The notes under the pieces are model-generated. The model worked only from the letters and a program-made list of their open reading frames with translations, was not told the DNA's origin and did not search any database. 64,000 nt of DNA, taken from positions 62,001-126,000 of the forward strand of contig NCSJ02000101.1 in the NCBI GenBank assembly GCA_002812745.2, in the 5' to 3' direction. The DNA comes from Scytalidium lignicola (Eukaryota > Ascomycota > Leotiomycetes). A program made the position numbers and the translations under genes. Below are positions 23,122 through 36,097 of the stretch, in pieces. The first letter of the stretch is position 1. Each line of letters opens with the position of its first letter.

Positions 23122-24001
23122 TCTCGGAGATCCTCGCTTAAGGTGACTATGGATTTTGATGGTAGTAAGTGAGCAGTAAAGATGCCACTCGATATGCTTG
23201 CGGTGGACGCCATGATGGGTGATACCGAATCCATGGATAAAGAGAGGTGCTGTTATAGGAACGATGAATTGGGTTTTGCACTCAACTGGTGTTTTACTTG
23301 TTGCTGGTCTTGCAAGAAGAAATTCGTGAGGCAAGTATTTTAAAAGATAGAGTAAGTCGGGTTCTGGAGTTTATTGTTGGAAAGGCTAAGACTGATAAGG
23401 GTATTAATGAAGGGTAAGAACTGTCTGGTAGTGGAATAACTACTGCCTAATGATATAAGCATAGAAAGTCTAAGATGGACAAAGGTTGGATACGGATAAA
23501 GTGGAAAAGGTATTATCAAGGTCTACCCAGGGCCAACGTTGTTTATGATTTTGGAAGCTTAGATAATAAGTGAAGGCTTTAAACTCGAGAATTATGGAAT
23601 GTTAGTTGGATTATGTCCATAATTTAAAGTTAAGGATTGTTGAACATTAAGTAGATCATATCCATCCTAATCGTTAAAACTAGTATAATAGTCTGTTTTT
23701 TCTAATAATTAACTGTTTGGGTAATCCTCTTCGTAGCCTTAGTAGTAGGTGCCTGATATTAAAGCTAATAGCAAAAGCCTAATCAGAACCTATAAGCTTA
23801 GCATATGGTAATTAGGATAATATCTTTGGAGAATTGCAACAGTATCTTTAGAATCTCTTTTCATTAGATTTTAATTTTTTTNATTCTGAAGTAAAAAGTG
23901 TAATTTGCTATCAGATGAGGGGTTTACATGAAAATGACATTATACTAACGAGATCTCAAAACTCACAAGTCTACTTCTAACTACAAAAAAANGTTTTTTT
24001 N
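23122..24001. other. AT-rich transition, no gene
   Basis: Composition falls into RIP-type DNA by about 23600. n placeholders at 23881, 23992 and 24001. No recognisable frame. Confidence 0.4.
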
Positions 24002-26520
24002 ATTAATAAGCAAGCACAAACCATCAAAGCATTAGGAAGTCTTAAGTAAAGGAATGTTAGTTATTATATCTCTACAACTATTCTTAATCTTAATCTGTTT
24101 TGATTCTTCCTTTGTGAACTTTGACTAGTCTACTGTTATCTAGGCTATTCCTTAGCCTTTAACCTTGCAATTCCTTGGCCTTTAACCTTGAATCCAGTCC
24201 AAGGTTGACAATGTTGTCTTTCTTTCTCCTTCTATTTCCTCTTTTATCCTCTTATAATTTTCCTTTTCTATAATTAGTCAGTTATTAGCTAAGTTGTAAT
24301 TAATTACTAATGGATTACTAGATAAGCTTTTACTTTTTNATACAATGTAAAGACTTGATGTTCTGACGATCTGAAATCACTTACCTTACGCTAAGAGCAA
24401 CTGTGACAACCGTCCTTTGTGTTGTTGTTAAGAAAGGTATTAGCAAATCTAATCTGAAGAAAGGATATATTTAAGCTTCTCTTAAGTTTCCATTTAGACT
24501 TATTACTTATGAATTCTTTTTGATAACGTTTTTATAACTGTTTGTTGAATTATAATTATAACTCTTTGGCTAATTCCTTGATATTAGCTTTAAATTAAGT
24601 GAAATCTTAAGACTTAAGCTTTTATTATTTGTAAGAGCAATAAGTATAATTTTTAGAAACTTTAAAGTCAATGATGATTTTCTTAGAATAGCTTGTTATA
24701 TGTTAAGCTTTACTATAGATATCTCTTAAGAATTAATACCGTTTTTAATAAATGAATTCTTCTCATAATATCCAGAATCCAAGGATTTTAGCCTTTGTAT
24801 TGTTTTCTGACTATTAAATATAAGTTTTGTCTTTGATATAATTAAACACATAACTTATGATAATGAATTTCACATAGATAAACACTTGTTTAGAGTTGAC
24901 TTAAAAGAATTACTCTTTCCTTGATCAATATTCTCTAGAGGACTTTGGTCTTGTTACTTTTTAATTTACTTCATTTTTAATAAATTATAATTTCTTAATT
25001 TTATTTAAAAAGGTTATATTTGTTAATAGTAATTTATCCTTTAGATTAAGACAATGGTTATTATGAACATGTCCTCAAAAACTNAAAAAAATAGCCTAGA
25101 CAATAAAGGTACTGATTACTAAACATTTTGTAGAGGAGTTTAATGTTTGATAAGAAAGATTAACAATCTTATTTTAAATTATATAAAGGCTAACAGTTAT
25201 TATAACAGTTGACAAGGTGTAAAAAAATCCACAGAACTTAACTAGAAGATATGTGTACTATTAATTATGTTTAACATCTTGGACATGTACTTTATTATAA
25301 TATTAGAATTATCTTACAAGTAACATTGATAATAAGCTTGTATTAACGAAATTTAACACCAATATAATGATTTCTACCTTATTACTCTTTAATCTGGTAT
25401 ATACATCAAAGAGAGTAACAGTGAATATTATGTTGAAAACTAACAAAGTAATCTTACAGAGTATAGCAAACATGCTTAATGGTACAAGAATACCTTTACA
25501 AACTGTTATGATATACTGATAAGATGAAGATATTTTAGACGGTTAAGATGTACTAAGAAGTTGCAACTTGAACTGGAAATAAATGAATGGAATGAGACAA
25601 GCTGACAATATCTCGATTTTGCAATGGTTGGCGAATGAAGGTCAATTGGCTTTAAGAGCTCTAAACTTGTAAAATGAATTCTTAACGTTAATACCTTAAA
25701 GTATAACAGTTGTATAAAGGTATATTAGTCTTAACAGTTAATGATAGAACAACTTAACATGTAATCGACTAATTAACAGAAGGTCAAAGAAAGTAATCAT
25801 TAATTCTAGTTTCTCAGATATAACAATGTATGTATGAAAGTTTTATGATTTTTTGTGGTTTTCCTAGTTTGTACTGAGTTGTAAACCTTGTAGATAAAGT
25901 TCAGGTTTTGTTGTTATGAACCTCATCTAAGGTGCTTTTAAATGTAATTTAGACTAAAATAATGTTAATTAATAATTTTTAAAAGAGTGTAAGACAAGTA
26001 GAAATAAAAGATGACGGTTCTAATTTAATAAGGGGAAGGCTGTAATATCTATGTCGGGATTTGCTCTAGGCTGAATTTATCGCAAGCGATCAAACCTAGG
26101 CTTTGTTAGGACTTAGAAACTTACGCTTGTATTCATCATACAAGAAGTACTCCTTTAATATTGGGATCTACCTTAAAATACGTTGAAGTGGATGACCTAT
26201 GTCTTTGCAGACTGGATTAACCTTGCAGGCTTGTAGCTTGGCCCCTACAGAGGTACACCCATGACACGGTTAGTAGGGCTAATGCAAGACGGCTGAGACA
26301 GCGTAAGCACCAAGTTGGAAAACGGTTTGGTCACCAAGACATATGTATATTTTAGTTAGAGCCTAATGACGATTTATTGATATATTAAGCACATCCGTGA
26401 TAGTCTAATACCTTGGTTGCCGGCGAAATAATTCAGACAAGCCTTCTAAAGATTTCGTTACAAGCTAAAATACAGAATCCTGAAGAAGTATTTAAAATCT
26501 TGCAAGATGACTATACTTCC
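24002..26520 (-). mobile_element. RIP-degraded repeat element, copy 1 (inverted relative to copy 2)
   Basis: The whole stretch is a diverged reverse-complement match of 32440-34897. Shared landmarks: GCACAA(R)(M)CATCAAAGCA near 24010, CCTTTAACCTTGAATCC/TTTCTTTCTCCTTCTATTT near 24180-24235, and AATCCAAGGATT near 24776. Further along are TTATCCTTTAGATTAAGACA near 25036, CCTTGTAGATAAAGTTCAGG near 25888 and the GGTCACCAAGACATATGTAT block near 26329. Differences are mostly C/T and G/A. A translated stretch near 26395-26530 (KIQNPEEVFKILQDDYTSRF) is protein-like. The 26040-26500 part is richer in G+C than its counterpart, so RIP hit the copies unequally. The element class is not recognised. Confidence 0.65.
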
Positions 26521-27159
26521 AGGTTCAAAAGTTGTATATCAGAATAACAACCTAAAAAAAAAGNAAAAAGAGAATTGATGACAATAATGCATATCAGTAC
26601 ATTGTTAAAATGCACCTTTCCATCCACTGTTAGTGCTAGTGAACTACCTCCTAGCAAATGCTCGTTAATGAACTTAGGCTTACAAATCCCCCCTTGCTCT
26701 TCCTTACCAAAAATTACCTAGTCAAAACTTACAAACGTATCTACTAGCGTTACAAATGTCAAAAGAGTTAAAGAGTAAGAATGTACAGAAGAACTAAACC
26801 CCTGGTCATCGTCGATATAAAAGCATACTAAGAGGAAGCCAGAAGTTTCTCAGCATTGATAAAAGTTCGCAGGTTTGGTTTTGACTGTTGTATTAATGTT
26901 CCTGGAAGGAGATTTACTCTTGAGAAACACTTTGCAAGAAGGAGGAATCAATTGTAGTCTTCTGCAAGGGATGGGTAAGATATAAGTACTATTTTACACT
27001 TAATTGGCTAGAGTTAAGCAAATCCAGCCAGCAGCTTACTACAAGCGTTATTATTAATGCTTGTTCAGCAAGGATAGCTAATTGTCTTAATGGAAACCCA
27101 TGGCTCTTGTACACCTGACCTTATTAACATAATTTCTTTATTGTATAGTATATAATAAA
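26521..27159. other. non-coding, transposon flank
   Basis: Not shared with the inverted copy. No gene recognised. Confidence 0.35.
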
Positions 27160-27492
27160 GGCTTTACCTAAAGGCACTTGTGATTTTCTTAAAGGCACTT
27201 GTCAATGTCAAGGTTACAACACTAAAGCATGATATATTTTTATTTAAGANTTTTTAAGCTTAAAATTCACAAGTCTGGTTAATTAACAGTAATAGATTTT
27301 GAAAATAGATTTTATAATTCTTTATAATTATTATTATAACATGTTATTGAACATATAATTGTATAGGTACTTTAACATGTTAAACCAGTTACAGAGCTTA
27401 TGCCTTGAAGTGCTTGAGGTTTAAAATTTACTAGTAAATTTACACAATTTCAAGTGCCTTTAAGAAAATCTTAAGTGCCTTTAAGTGAAGCC
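27160..27492. mobile_element. hAT-like MITE, 333 bp, 42-bp TIRs and 8-bp target duplication
   Basis: The left end starts GGCTTTACCTAAAGGCACTT and the right end, reverse-complemented, GGCTTCACTTAAAGGCACTT. The match continues through GATTTTCTT and a second AAAGGCACTTG, giving 38 of 42 matching positions. Each TIR thus contains AAAGGCACTT twice, 20 bp apart. The flanks are identical: ATAATAAA at 27152-27159 and at 27493-27500. An 8-bp duplication is the hallmark of hAT-superfamily insertion. The interior is AT-rich (n at 27250) and non-coding, so the element is non-autonomous. Confidence 0.85.
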
Positions 27493-28131
27493 ATAATAAA
27501 GTGTTATACTATTTTGCACTGTTAATTTGATTCTCAGTTTGATTGTACCAGTTTACCCGTTTCATTTGCAGACTGTCACATTCAGTCTCTCATAATCAGA
27601 TCGATTGATCCACTCTGGAAAAGAAGAACTATACACAGTAGTATGTAAATGTTTCTTAAGGGTATCAAGGGTCATGCATTGACACAAGGGGTCGAGAAGC
27701 GCTACAATCACGTGACGCCCCTTCCGACTGGTCTTTTCCAGCTATTGCTTCACTGGCCTTGCTCGACAACGGACACTTGCTGCCCCGAGACAAGAGTTTT
27801 GGCCAAAAACTGGTACGTGATGCTCAGCTCTTGGTAGATGTCATTGACTCTTCCCAATTGTCAGTTAACCGGGGCAAACCATCGTTTGCCAACGCGACTA
27901 CCACCGATTGGATCAAGACACAACGGATGGCGAGAGCTTCTTCGACACCCAACAGAGCTAGCCTTGCTCAGCTCGGGAGCTTCATCATCCTGGCGTCATC
28001 ACTACATGAGAGCGGCTTTAAACCTCTTAAACAACTGTTTCACGGCTTTTAATCTTCTTTTCTTCTGGCGTTAACCCCAAACCGTTTGAACTTGAGCTTT
28101 CTATACGCTCACAATATCGAAGTTACCCAAT
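27493..28131. promoter_or_regulatory. upstream region of the fasciclin gene
   Basis: Composition returns to normal from about 27640. It contains CACGTGA near 27709 and pyrimidine-rich DNA before the ATG at 28132. Small open frames at 27649-28074 have no motifs. Confidence 0.4.
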
Positions 28132-29423
28132 ATGAAGTTCCAAACCCTTTTGTCTCTCGCCCTCGCTGGGCTCGCGACAGCTCAGAATGGCGGATCGTCA
28201 AGCTCATCGCTTACTAACGTCCTGAGGTCTAACAATGACACGTTCTCTGTGCTCAATGGTACTATACAAACGTTTTTAAGCTTTCTCTGATGATGCCAGG
28301 CATTCTCGAGGAGCGGCCCAGCCTAGTTAGAGCCCTTAATCACATGACTAACGTTACTATTCTGGTACCTAGCAACGATGCCCTCCGTTCGTTCCTCAAC
28401 GACACTGCCATGGCTAGGATGCCGGCCCCTGACTCAGGAGCCATTGCAGCTGTTCTGTCTTACCATGTCCTCAACGGCACCTACTTTGCCAACAACTTCA
28501 CGGACACACCCATGTTCATCGAGACGATGCTGGAGAATAGCACTTATGAGAACGTCACCGGCGGACAGGTTGTTGAAGCTAGGAAGGATGGAGATATGGT
28601 TAGCTTCTATAGTGCTTTGAAAACTGAGGCGAATATCACTCAGGCGGTATGTTATTCCCTTTCCATTGGTTTGATCTTTGCTAATGGCTTGTCAGGATCT
28701 CAACTTCAACGGCGGTGTCGTCCATACTATTAACCGTGTTCTTGAAATCCTTATGAACCTTTCTGCTACCTATATCGCCGCCAATCTTATTACTGTCATT
28801 GGTGCCATCTCAGTTGCTCACTTAACCAACGACTTCATCGACATGCAAAACATGACGGTCTTCGCGCCTAACAACGGCGCTTCGCAGCTATTGCCTCTGT
28901 CGTGGGCAACTTGTCCAATCATGACTTGCAGAGCATCCTTCAGTACCACGTCGTCTGAGGTACGGTTGCATATAGCATTACTTTAGAGAACGGCACTCTC
29001 CGGACGGTGGAGGGCTCGAGTGTTAACATCTCGGTGGACAATGGCATTGTTTATGTTAATAAGGCGAGAGTCATCTTGCCTGATGTGCTCATCTCCAACG
29101 GTGTGGTTCACGTCATCGATAAGTATGTTTAGACTTCTCCTTCCCTGTTCTACCTTACCCTAACAAATCTCAGCGTCCTCAACCCGAGCAACAAAAGTGG
29201 CACACCCAATCCCACCACCACCGGCCCCGCCTTCTCCGGCGCATCCACTGTCAGCGGTGGCAACGTCCCGTTCACGTCTAACATTCATACTCCAACGGAG
29301 ACGGCGACGGGATTAGAGACGTTGACGTCTCCCGCGGCTGGTGTGCCGCACGCAACTGCTGCAGTGGCTTTCGGTGCTTTGTTCGGCGGTGCGGCGATGG
29401 TTATGAATGGTCTTTGTGTGTGA
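28132..29423 (+). pseudogene. fasciclin (FAS1)-domain GPI-anchored protein, damaged
   Basis: ATG at 28132 gives the signal peptide MKFQTLLSLALAGLATAQ. Introns at 28259-28299, 28647-28695 and 29123-29173 join two FAS1 domains. FAS1-1 carries VTILVPSNDALRSFL and AVLSYHVLNGTYF. FAS1-2 carries MTVFAPNN, LQSILQYHVV, VNISVDNGIVYVNKARVIL-PDVLISNGVVHVIDNVL. The C-terminus is Ser/Thr/Gly-rich, ending in a hydrophobic tail (AVAFGALFGGAAMVMNGLCV) fitting a GPI signal. Two lesions lie in FAS1-2: a one-base loss near 28879 (after APNNG, before AAIASVVG) and TGA at 28956-28958 after YHVV. FAS1 proteins act in adhesion at the cell surface or wall. It lies between two inverted copies of a RIP-degraded repeat. 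Confidence 0.8.
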
Positions 29424-32400
29424 CATGATGTGATGTGGTAATAAGTTCTGTTGAACGGGGCGAGTAATAGGAGGAGGAGAGGTCCGTGATGGATGGGAAG
29501 CTAGGTTATGCTATCCGGCTTCGTAAATTTAGGAATGCTTGAGAAGGTCGATAATACTTGTCGAACAATAATGTGACCCAGCCTCTCTCGATAATCACTA
29601 ATACTGGCATCGAAATGATGAAAAATGGCACCGCCAGCGAATGGTCACCAGAAACATTCAAGTTTATTGAAGCTACCTCTTAGGCGTCGCTGGAAGAGAT
29701 TCAACATGTTAGAGGTTCCTATATCACTTTTTGTTAAATCTGTCTAGCTGACCTTATTTAGAATAAATTTTTAACATATGTGTCTCCAACGGTCATGATA
29801 TCGTTTGTAGAATATGCTTATTTGTTAATTAATTAATTAATTAAATTTAAATAAATATTATAAGTCAGTTTAATGCATCTTTACCTTAGCAATTACACTT
29901 ATGGTGGTATAGGCTTGTACAGTGGATACCTTTATTGTACGGCTGTTGTAAGAACGTAACCATTATATACACTGTTATTTTAAGTATATTAAGACTAGCT
30001 GTAGCTTTGCAATTTCACAGTCAATAGACAAATCAATTCAACTGGTAATTCTATGGTTTCAGTATAGTTTTCTGCTACATAACCTCTTAACAAAAAAATC
30101 AATAAAAATCCAAAAAATAGGATGGCTTTGTTGTAAGTGGGTAGTATTTAATCCATGAATTATAATTATTATACTTTTTTATGGTAGTTTTTTAGGCTCT
30201 TACTTGGTTGATCCTTTCTTTGACCCTTATTTCCTTACAGAGGATGAATTCAGATAACCATAGCAACCACTGTATAAAGGTTTATCCTATTAGCCTTGTA
30301 CAAAGGCTATTAGCTTTGATGTCTTGTCAGTATTATAGCGATTGTATGTAAAGGCAGTACGCTTAATGAGTCGAAAAAGGTATAAAGACCTTCGTTTGGT
30401 GAAGACCTTCTTTATTTGAAGTTGTAGTAGTTGTTGGTCTTTAACATTGTTATTCTTCTTAGTTATACTCTTATTCGTTCCATCTGAAGTATTTGTTCTA
30501 GGTTGACTTATTTGATTTCATGAGCATGATTTTATTTATACTTATATGTAGGATGGCTAAGGATTGTAGTATGTATCATTAACTGCGGTACTTTGTCATG
30601 GCTTTTATAAAGAATTGAATTCTTGTGGTTAAGTGTCTGTTACTTACTTCTGCTTGAATTAGCTGATCGATTATGGTAATCAGTGGTTTACACCTGTGTA
30701 TGAAGTGGGTTAAGTAATATACCTCCTACTATGAGTATGTCGTTGAATGAGTAACAGCTGTTTGTTATCTTAGTTATTGAGTGCATTTGCTTGGCTGTTT
30801 TGTTGACTGGTGTTAGCACTGCTGTGTTGACATTCTTATCAAGAAGTGCCTTTCATAAGCTTATCAATCGTCTAATCTTCTATGCATTGTAAGGGAATAT
30901 TATGCTTAATATAGTTACTCTCATTTTGTGATCAAGGCTGTAATATAGGATAAAGAGTTCTTTGTGTTAGTTTCAGGCGTTTCTGGTTTAGTGGTTTGTA
31001 TCTTGAATATATATATATATGCAGATTAGCAGTATAAAACTGATTATAAATGTGTATTAAGGTTCTTCTTAGCGGATGTAGTATGAGCCCTCTGTATAGT
31101 ATGTAATGTTTATTTGAGATTCTTTTATCAATATAATTCTGAACAGTTATGATGGTTAGAGTAGAGATATGTGCTTCTTTGTTACTCTTTGCCATTTATT
31201 CTAGCCTTTACTCTCCTTTTCATACAAACACTGGGTAAGGGTAGGGTTTATAGCTTTGTGATTGTAAGTTTACTGATATTCAACAATAGATATCTGCTTA
31301 TACATGTTGACCTTTGTTAGTTCAAGTGTTGGATTTCCTTACCTTGGGATATATTGTGGATTATAATTCTTTATAGCCTAGTTTAGCTTATTATTGTCGT
31401 CACATTTGCCATCTATGTTTGTGTAGGTTTATATATTTATTCCTAGATCAAGTAATGCTGAGCGTTGAGGATGACTAGTGATTAGACTGAGGATGTAAAC
31501 CAGATTGTAGATACTTCTACTATTACTAGATACATAATAAGACTGACGCTATCTTACTTATATCAGGATTATAGTTAGGCAGATGAAAGTAGTATCTTTA
31601 GACAAGAACTTGTCTTTGAACATTTGATCAACAAGCATTTAGGCGTTAGTAAGCTTGTTAGAGTATACTTTGATTTAAACATAGCAGCTTAAGCATATAC
31701 AAGATATACTTTTNCTTTTTTTCATTGTGTTACTTGTTATATAGGTTTGTAAATTTTTATCTTATACAGTTTCTTTCCTTATGATTAATAATATATTGTA
31801 AGTTTTATCTTTGATTAATTGCTTATCTATAATAATTAATCCTTGATACTTATCCTTCAGTTTAAATTATGTAGTAGCTTTTGTTATTCTGCTGTAAGGA
31901 TTCTGGAATAGTGTTATTTATATTATTATCTCCTAGTAGGAGTTCAAAGCTCTTTTCGGACAACTTTGTAATAGTCTTGTGCTAAGAGTGAGAATAATAA
32001 CAGTCTTACCTCGTTTCCAAACAACGATCAAGTTGTATGAGGTAAGAGTATCTTAATTTGCTCTTAACTAGGTGTTAGTCGACTAGTATCTCTTATCATT
32101 ACTAGTACATGTCTATCGATTACAGGCAATCTTGTATATACATTTAGCTGTGACTAGTCTTACGTATATATATGATATATAAAGACTGTTGATATCAAGT
32201 TGTTGTATATGTAGTTGACATATGATGCTGAACTAGAATAGACATAAGAGACAAGAGATAATGTTATACAAAGGAAAGCACCTTTTACAGGTCAAATTGA
32301 CTATAATTTCTAATTAACTAAAGTAAATCTCAAATGTAACTTTTACTATTCATTATGCTTACTCCGTTTATGATCTAATATAATTGTAGAATTGCTGAGT

Positions 32401-32439
32401 ACAAATGCTAATGCTAAAGTTGTTATATAATGTATTATA
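29424..32439. other. RIP-type AT-rich DNA, transposon relics not identified
   Basis: Strongly AT-rich from 29750 on. Minus-strand translation of roughly 30120-31195 gives a long frame whose stops are nearly all TAG/TAA (for example an open piece at 31195-30932 with SNKEAHISTLTIITVQNYID), which looks like a RIP-stopped transposon ORF of unknown type. A moderately GC-rich patch at 31900-32160 is not assigned. Confidence 0.45.
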
Positions 32440-34897
32440 AAGGTATGATTATCTTATAAGGTTTTAAATACTTTCCAGGAGTTTGTATTTTGGCTAGTAA
32501 TGAAATCTTTAGAAAACTTGGCTAAATTATTTCGTAAGCAACTAAAGTATAGAGTTATCATGAATATGTTTAATATCTCAATTAAATCATTGTTAGGCTT
32601 TAACTAAAATACATATGATATCTCGGTGATCAAGTTGTCTTAGCAATTTTGTATTGGCTTTTACTAATTAGTTGTGGATATACAGTACTTTTACAAGAGG
32701 CCATGTTGCATCCTTACAAGGCTGATCTGATCTGTACAAATATAAGTTATCTACTTTAAAGGGTTTTAAAATGAATTTTAATAATGAGAGATATACTTCT
32801 TGGACAATAAATACAAGTGTATATTTCTAAGGTAAATTCTAATAAAGTTTAGATTTGATCAATGGTAACATAATCAGCTTAGAGTATATCTTGATATAGA
32901 TGTTAAGACCTTCTCCTTAATGAATTGAGAATTGTCATCTTTATTTCTACTTGTCTTATACTATTTCAAAATCATCAACATTATTTCAAGTCTAAATTAT
33001 ATTTGAAGGTATTTATACTTTAGATGTTAACATCTTAAGTAAAGTTATATAATAATAAAACCTGAACTTTATCTACAAGGCTTATAACCTGGTTATGCTA
33101 GGTAAAAACCTTAAAACTCACAAAACATTATAAAACTTTTATATATATATTGTTATATCCGAGAAACTAGAATTAAAGATTATTCTCTTTAACCTTTTGT
33201 CAATTAGTTAGTTATGTATTAAGTTGTTCTATTATTAACTGTTAAGACTAGTACACTACTGTGCAGTTGTTATCTTGTTCTGTTTGTTTATTACTAGTTT
33301 AAGTTGTAATATTTTATTACACTTTAACTATCTGAAATATCTTTATCTTGTAGGTATATCATGAAAGTTCTTTGAGGTATTCTTATGTTGTTAAGTATGC
33401 TTGTTATACTTTGTAAGATTGCTTTGCTAGTTTTTAACATAGCATTTGTTATTGTATTCTTTAGTACATATACTAGCTTAAAGGGTAAAGAAGTGGAAAT
33501 CGTTGTATTAATGTTAAATTTTATAAATATAAGCTTATTATTAATGTTGTTTGTAAGACAATTTTAATATCATAATAGAATATATATTTAAAACATTGAA
33601 TACAGTTAATAGTATACATATATTCTGGTTGAGTTTTATGGAAGTTTTTATGCTTTATTAGTTGTTATAATAGTTGTTAGTCTTTATATAATTCAGAATA
33701 GGATTACTGATCTTCCTCATCAGATGTTAAGTCCTTTTATGAAAAGCTTAATAATTAGTAACTTTATTGTCTAAGTTATTTCATTGGTTTTTGTGGTCAG
33801 GTTTATAATAGTTATTGTCTTAATCTAAAGGATGGATTTTTATTAGCAAATGTAACTTTTCTAAATGGAATCAGGAAATCATAATTTATCAAAAATAAAG
33901 GAAATTGCAAAGTAACAAGACTAAAGTCCTTTAAGGAATGTTGATTATACAAAAAGCAATTCTGTTAAGGTAATATCCTTGTTATCTCTGAATAAGCGTT
34001 TATTTGTGTAAAATTTATTATCATAAGTTATACATTAAATTATATCAAAGATGAAACTTATATCTAATAGTCAGAAAACAATACAAAAGCTAGAATCCTT
34101 GGATTTTGGATATTATAAAAGGAATTCATTTGTTGAAGATGGTTTTAATTTTTAGAATATGTTTATAATAAAGCCTTATGCATAACAAGTTATCCTAAGA
34201 AAATCATTATTGATTCTAAAGTTTTTGNAAAAACATACTTGTTACTCTTATATGTAGTAAAAGTTAAAGTCTTGAGATTCTGCTTAATTTGGAGTCAATG
34301 TCAAGGAGTTAGCCNAAAAAGTCATAGTTATAGTCTAGCAAACAGTTATAGAAATGTTATCAGAAAGAATTCGTAAGTAATGAGCCTGAACCTGAGCTTA
34401 AGTAAAGCTTAGATTTATCCTTTCTTCAGACTAAATTCGCTAACACCTTCTTTAGCAGCAACATTGAAGATGGTTGTTATAGTTGCTCTTAGTACAGAGT
34501 AGGTGATTTCAGATCGTCAGAGCATCAGGTTCTTACACCATCTACGAAGTAAGAGATCACTTAACAGTCCATTGATAGCCAGTTGTAGCTTACTTAGCAT
34601 CCGACTGACCATGGAAAAGGAGGACTGTAAGAGGACAGAAGAGAAAATAGAAGGAGAAAGAAAGACGGCAACACTAGCTCCGGATTGGATTTAGGGTTAA
34701 GGGCTAAGGAGTAGCCTGACTAGCAACAGACTAGTCAAAATCCACCAAGGAAGAATCAAAAACAGATTGAAATTGGGAATGGTTAGGAGGTATAAAGAAA
34801 CTAATAAGATATCTCCCTTTACTTATGACATATCAGTCTCCTGACCTCTCTTGACTGACTTCCCTAGTGCTTTGATGTCTTGTGCTCGCTTATTAAT
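32440..34897 (+). mobile_element. RIP-degraded repeat element, copy 2
   Basis: Reverse-complement partner of 24002-26520 over about 2.5 kb, with the landmarks in mirrored order: ATATCATATGTATTTTAG near 32610, CCTGAACTTTATCTACAAGG near 33061, TGTCTTAATCTAAAGGATGG near 33816, and GAATCCTTGGATTTTGGATAT near 34094. GGAGAAAGAAAGACGGCAAC lies near 34651 and CTTTGATGTCTTGTGCT near 34870. The plus-strand sense is protein-like with stops (pieces such as KKIIIDSKVF and RQFLRDIYSK in the partner). The right end overlaps the 3' end of the frame at 34823-35413, so that frame belongs to, or was duplicated with, the repeat. Confidence 0.65.
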
Positions 34898-36097
34898 CAG
34901 CACGGCTAGCAGTCCGTCAAACATGTCCTCTACCTCTTCTAGAAAGTCCATAACGTTTACACTCCTAAAATAGGGTATCCCTGGCATGTACGCTGAGAGG
35001 AACCCTATCATCATAGACAAATACATGTTTTCCCATCTGTTTTTGCTCATATCCGCAATTTTTGTCTCACTGCTACTTGTCTTGATTGAGTGAACTCGCA
35101 CTTCGTCCCTTAGAACTCGCTTTGCTCCTTGCTCAACAATAGCTGGCACAAACACCTCCTGAATGGCACTCGTAGACGACTTAAACACAAATGATGACGT
35201 CCCAATTTGCGATGTATTCGATCCTATTTTTGCAGAAACCTCTTCAAGACTCTCGTAGCCTCTAGACATCTGAAAAACGAACTGTAACGCCTTCACAACT
35301 AGTAAAACAATCAAAAGAACACGCAATGTCTCCGTGATCGTTGTTATTCCCAAAAATTGCACCTCTTTCCAAGCATTTAACTCCCATTCGTGAAAATCCT
35401 CTACGGTTGACAAGCAATTCGCTGAGCTTCTGTTACAGACCGTTTTCGTCCGTAAATCCCATCTCGTACGTTCCGCACTGATCGTACTCCAGTCTTCACT
35501 TTCAATAGTTTCGAATTGGCATTCCCAACCAACCCTCCGTCACTATTCCCTCTCACTCTTTTTCGACCGCAATTGCTCTGCATCTTGCGGAATTGAGCCT
35601 TTCCAAAGGCACAATTTCCCAACAACTTCCGTGTACCGTAGATCCAATATGAGCTAATCTCGGCCCCTAGCCGATCTTGTGTAACCGTAATTTCAGCAAT
35701 TTTTCAGTATCTCCGCGACTTTCGCCTCCCAGACCTTCAGGTTCAACGGCTCCTTAGACTATCCTTGACAGCCAAATAGACACTCCTTGCGTAGGTCACC
35801 AAATGTGGGAGTGCTATCGAGGTGTACGGTCGGAACGTATGACAGAATCGGTCTGTAAGGCCTGGGAGTGCTGAACCGTAGCTACCCATAACGTAAACGC
35901 AAACGTGCTAGGTCGAACCTCGCGGAAAGCAGCTTTGGCACCATGTCTACCTGTCTCCGTACGACTCGCGTCAATGGGCTCGATGTCGTAAGGGCACGAT
36001 CGCGGATCCTCTTCAACTTTCTTGAATAGCGCTCGTATTGCATCTGGTTGATGTTAGATGATATAGATTGCCAATGGTCCATGGATGCAAGGTGCAC
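34823..36097 (-). pseudogene. unknown repeat-associated ORF with RIP-like stops
   Basis: One minus-strand frame runs from MHLASMDHWQSISSNINQMQ (36097) to QETDMS (34823) and is broken by TAG/TGA stops at about six places between 35885 and 35545. Each is one C-to-T step from Gln or Arg. The last 196 codons (35413-34823) are open and contain a hydrophobic helix (TETLRVLLIVLLVVKALQF), a basic/acidic middle, and VNVMDFLEEVEDMFDGLLAV near the end. I do not recognise a family. Because its tail is also present in copy 1 (24002-24040), it is probably part of a repeated element or a captured gene. Composition is near 45-50% GC, so mutation here was light. Confidence 0.5.
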
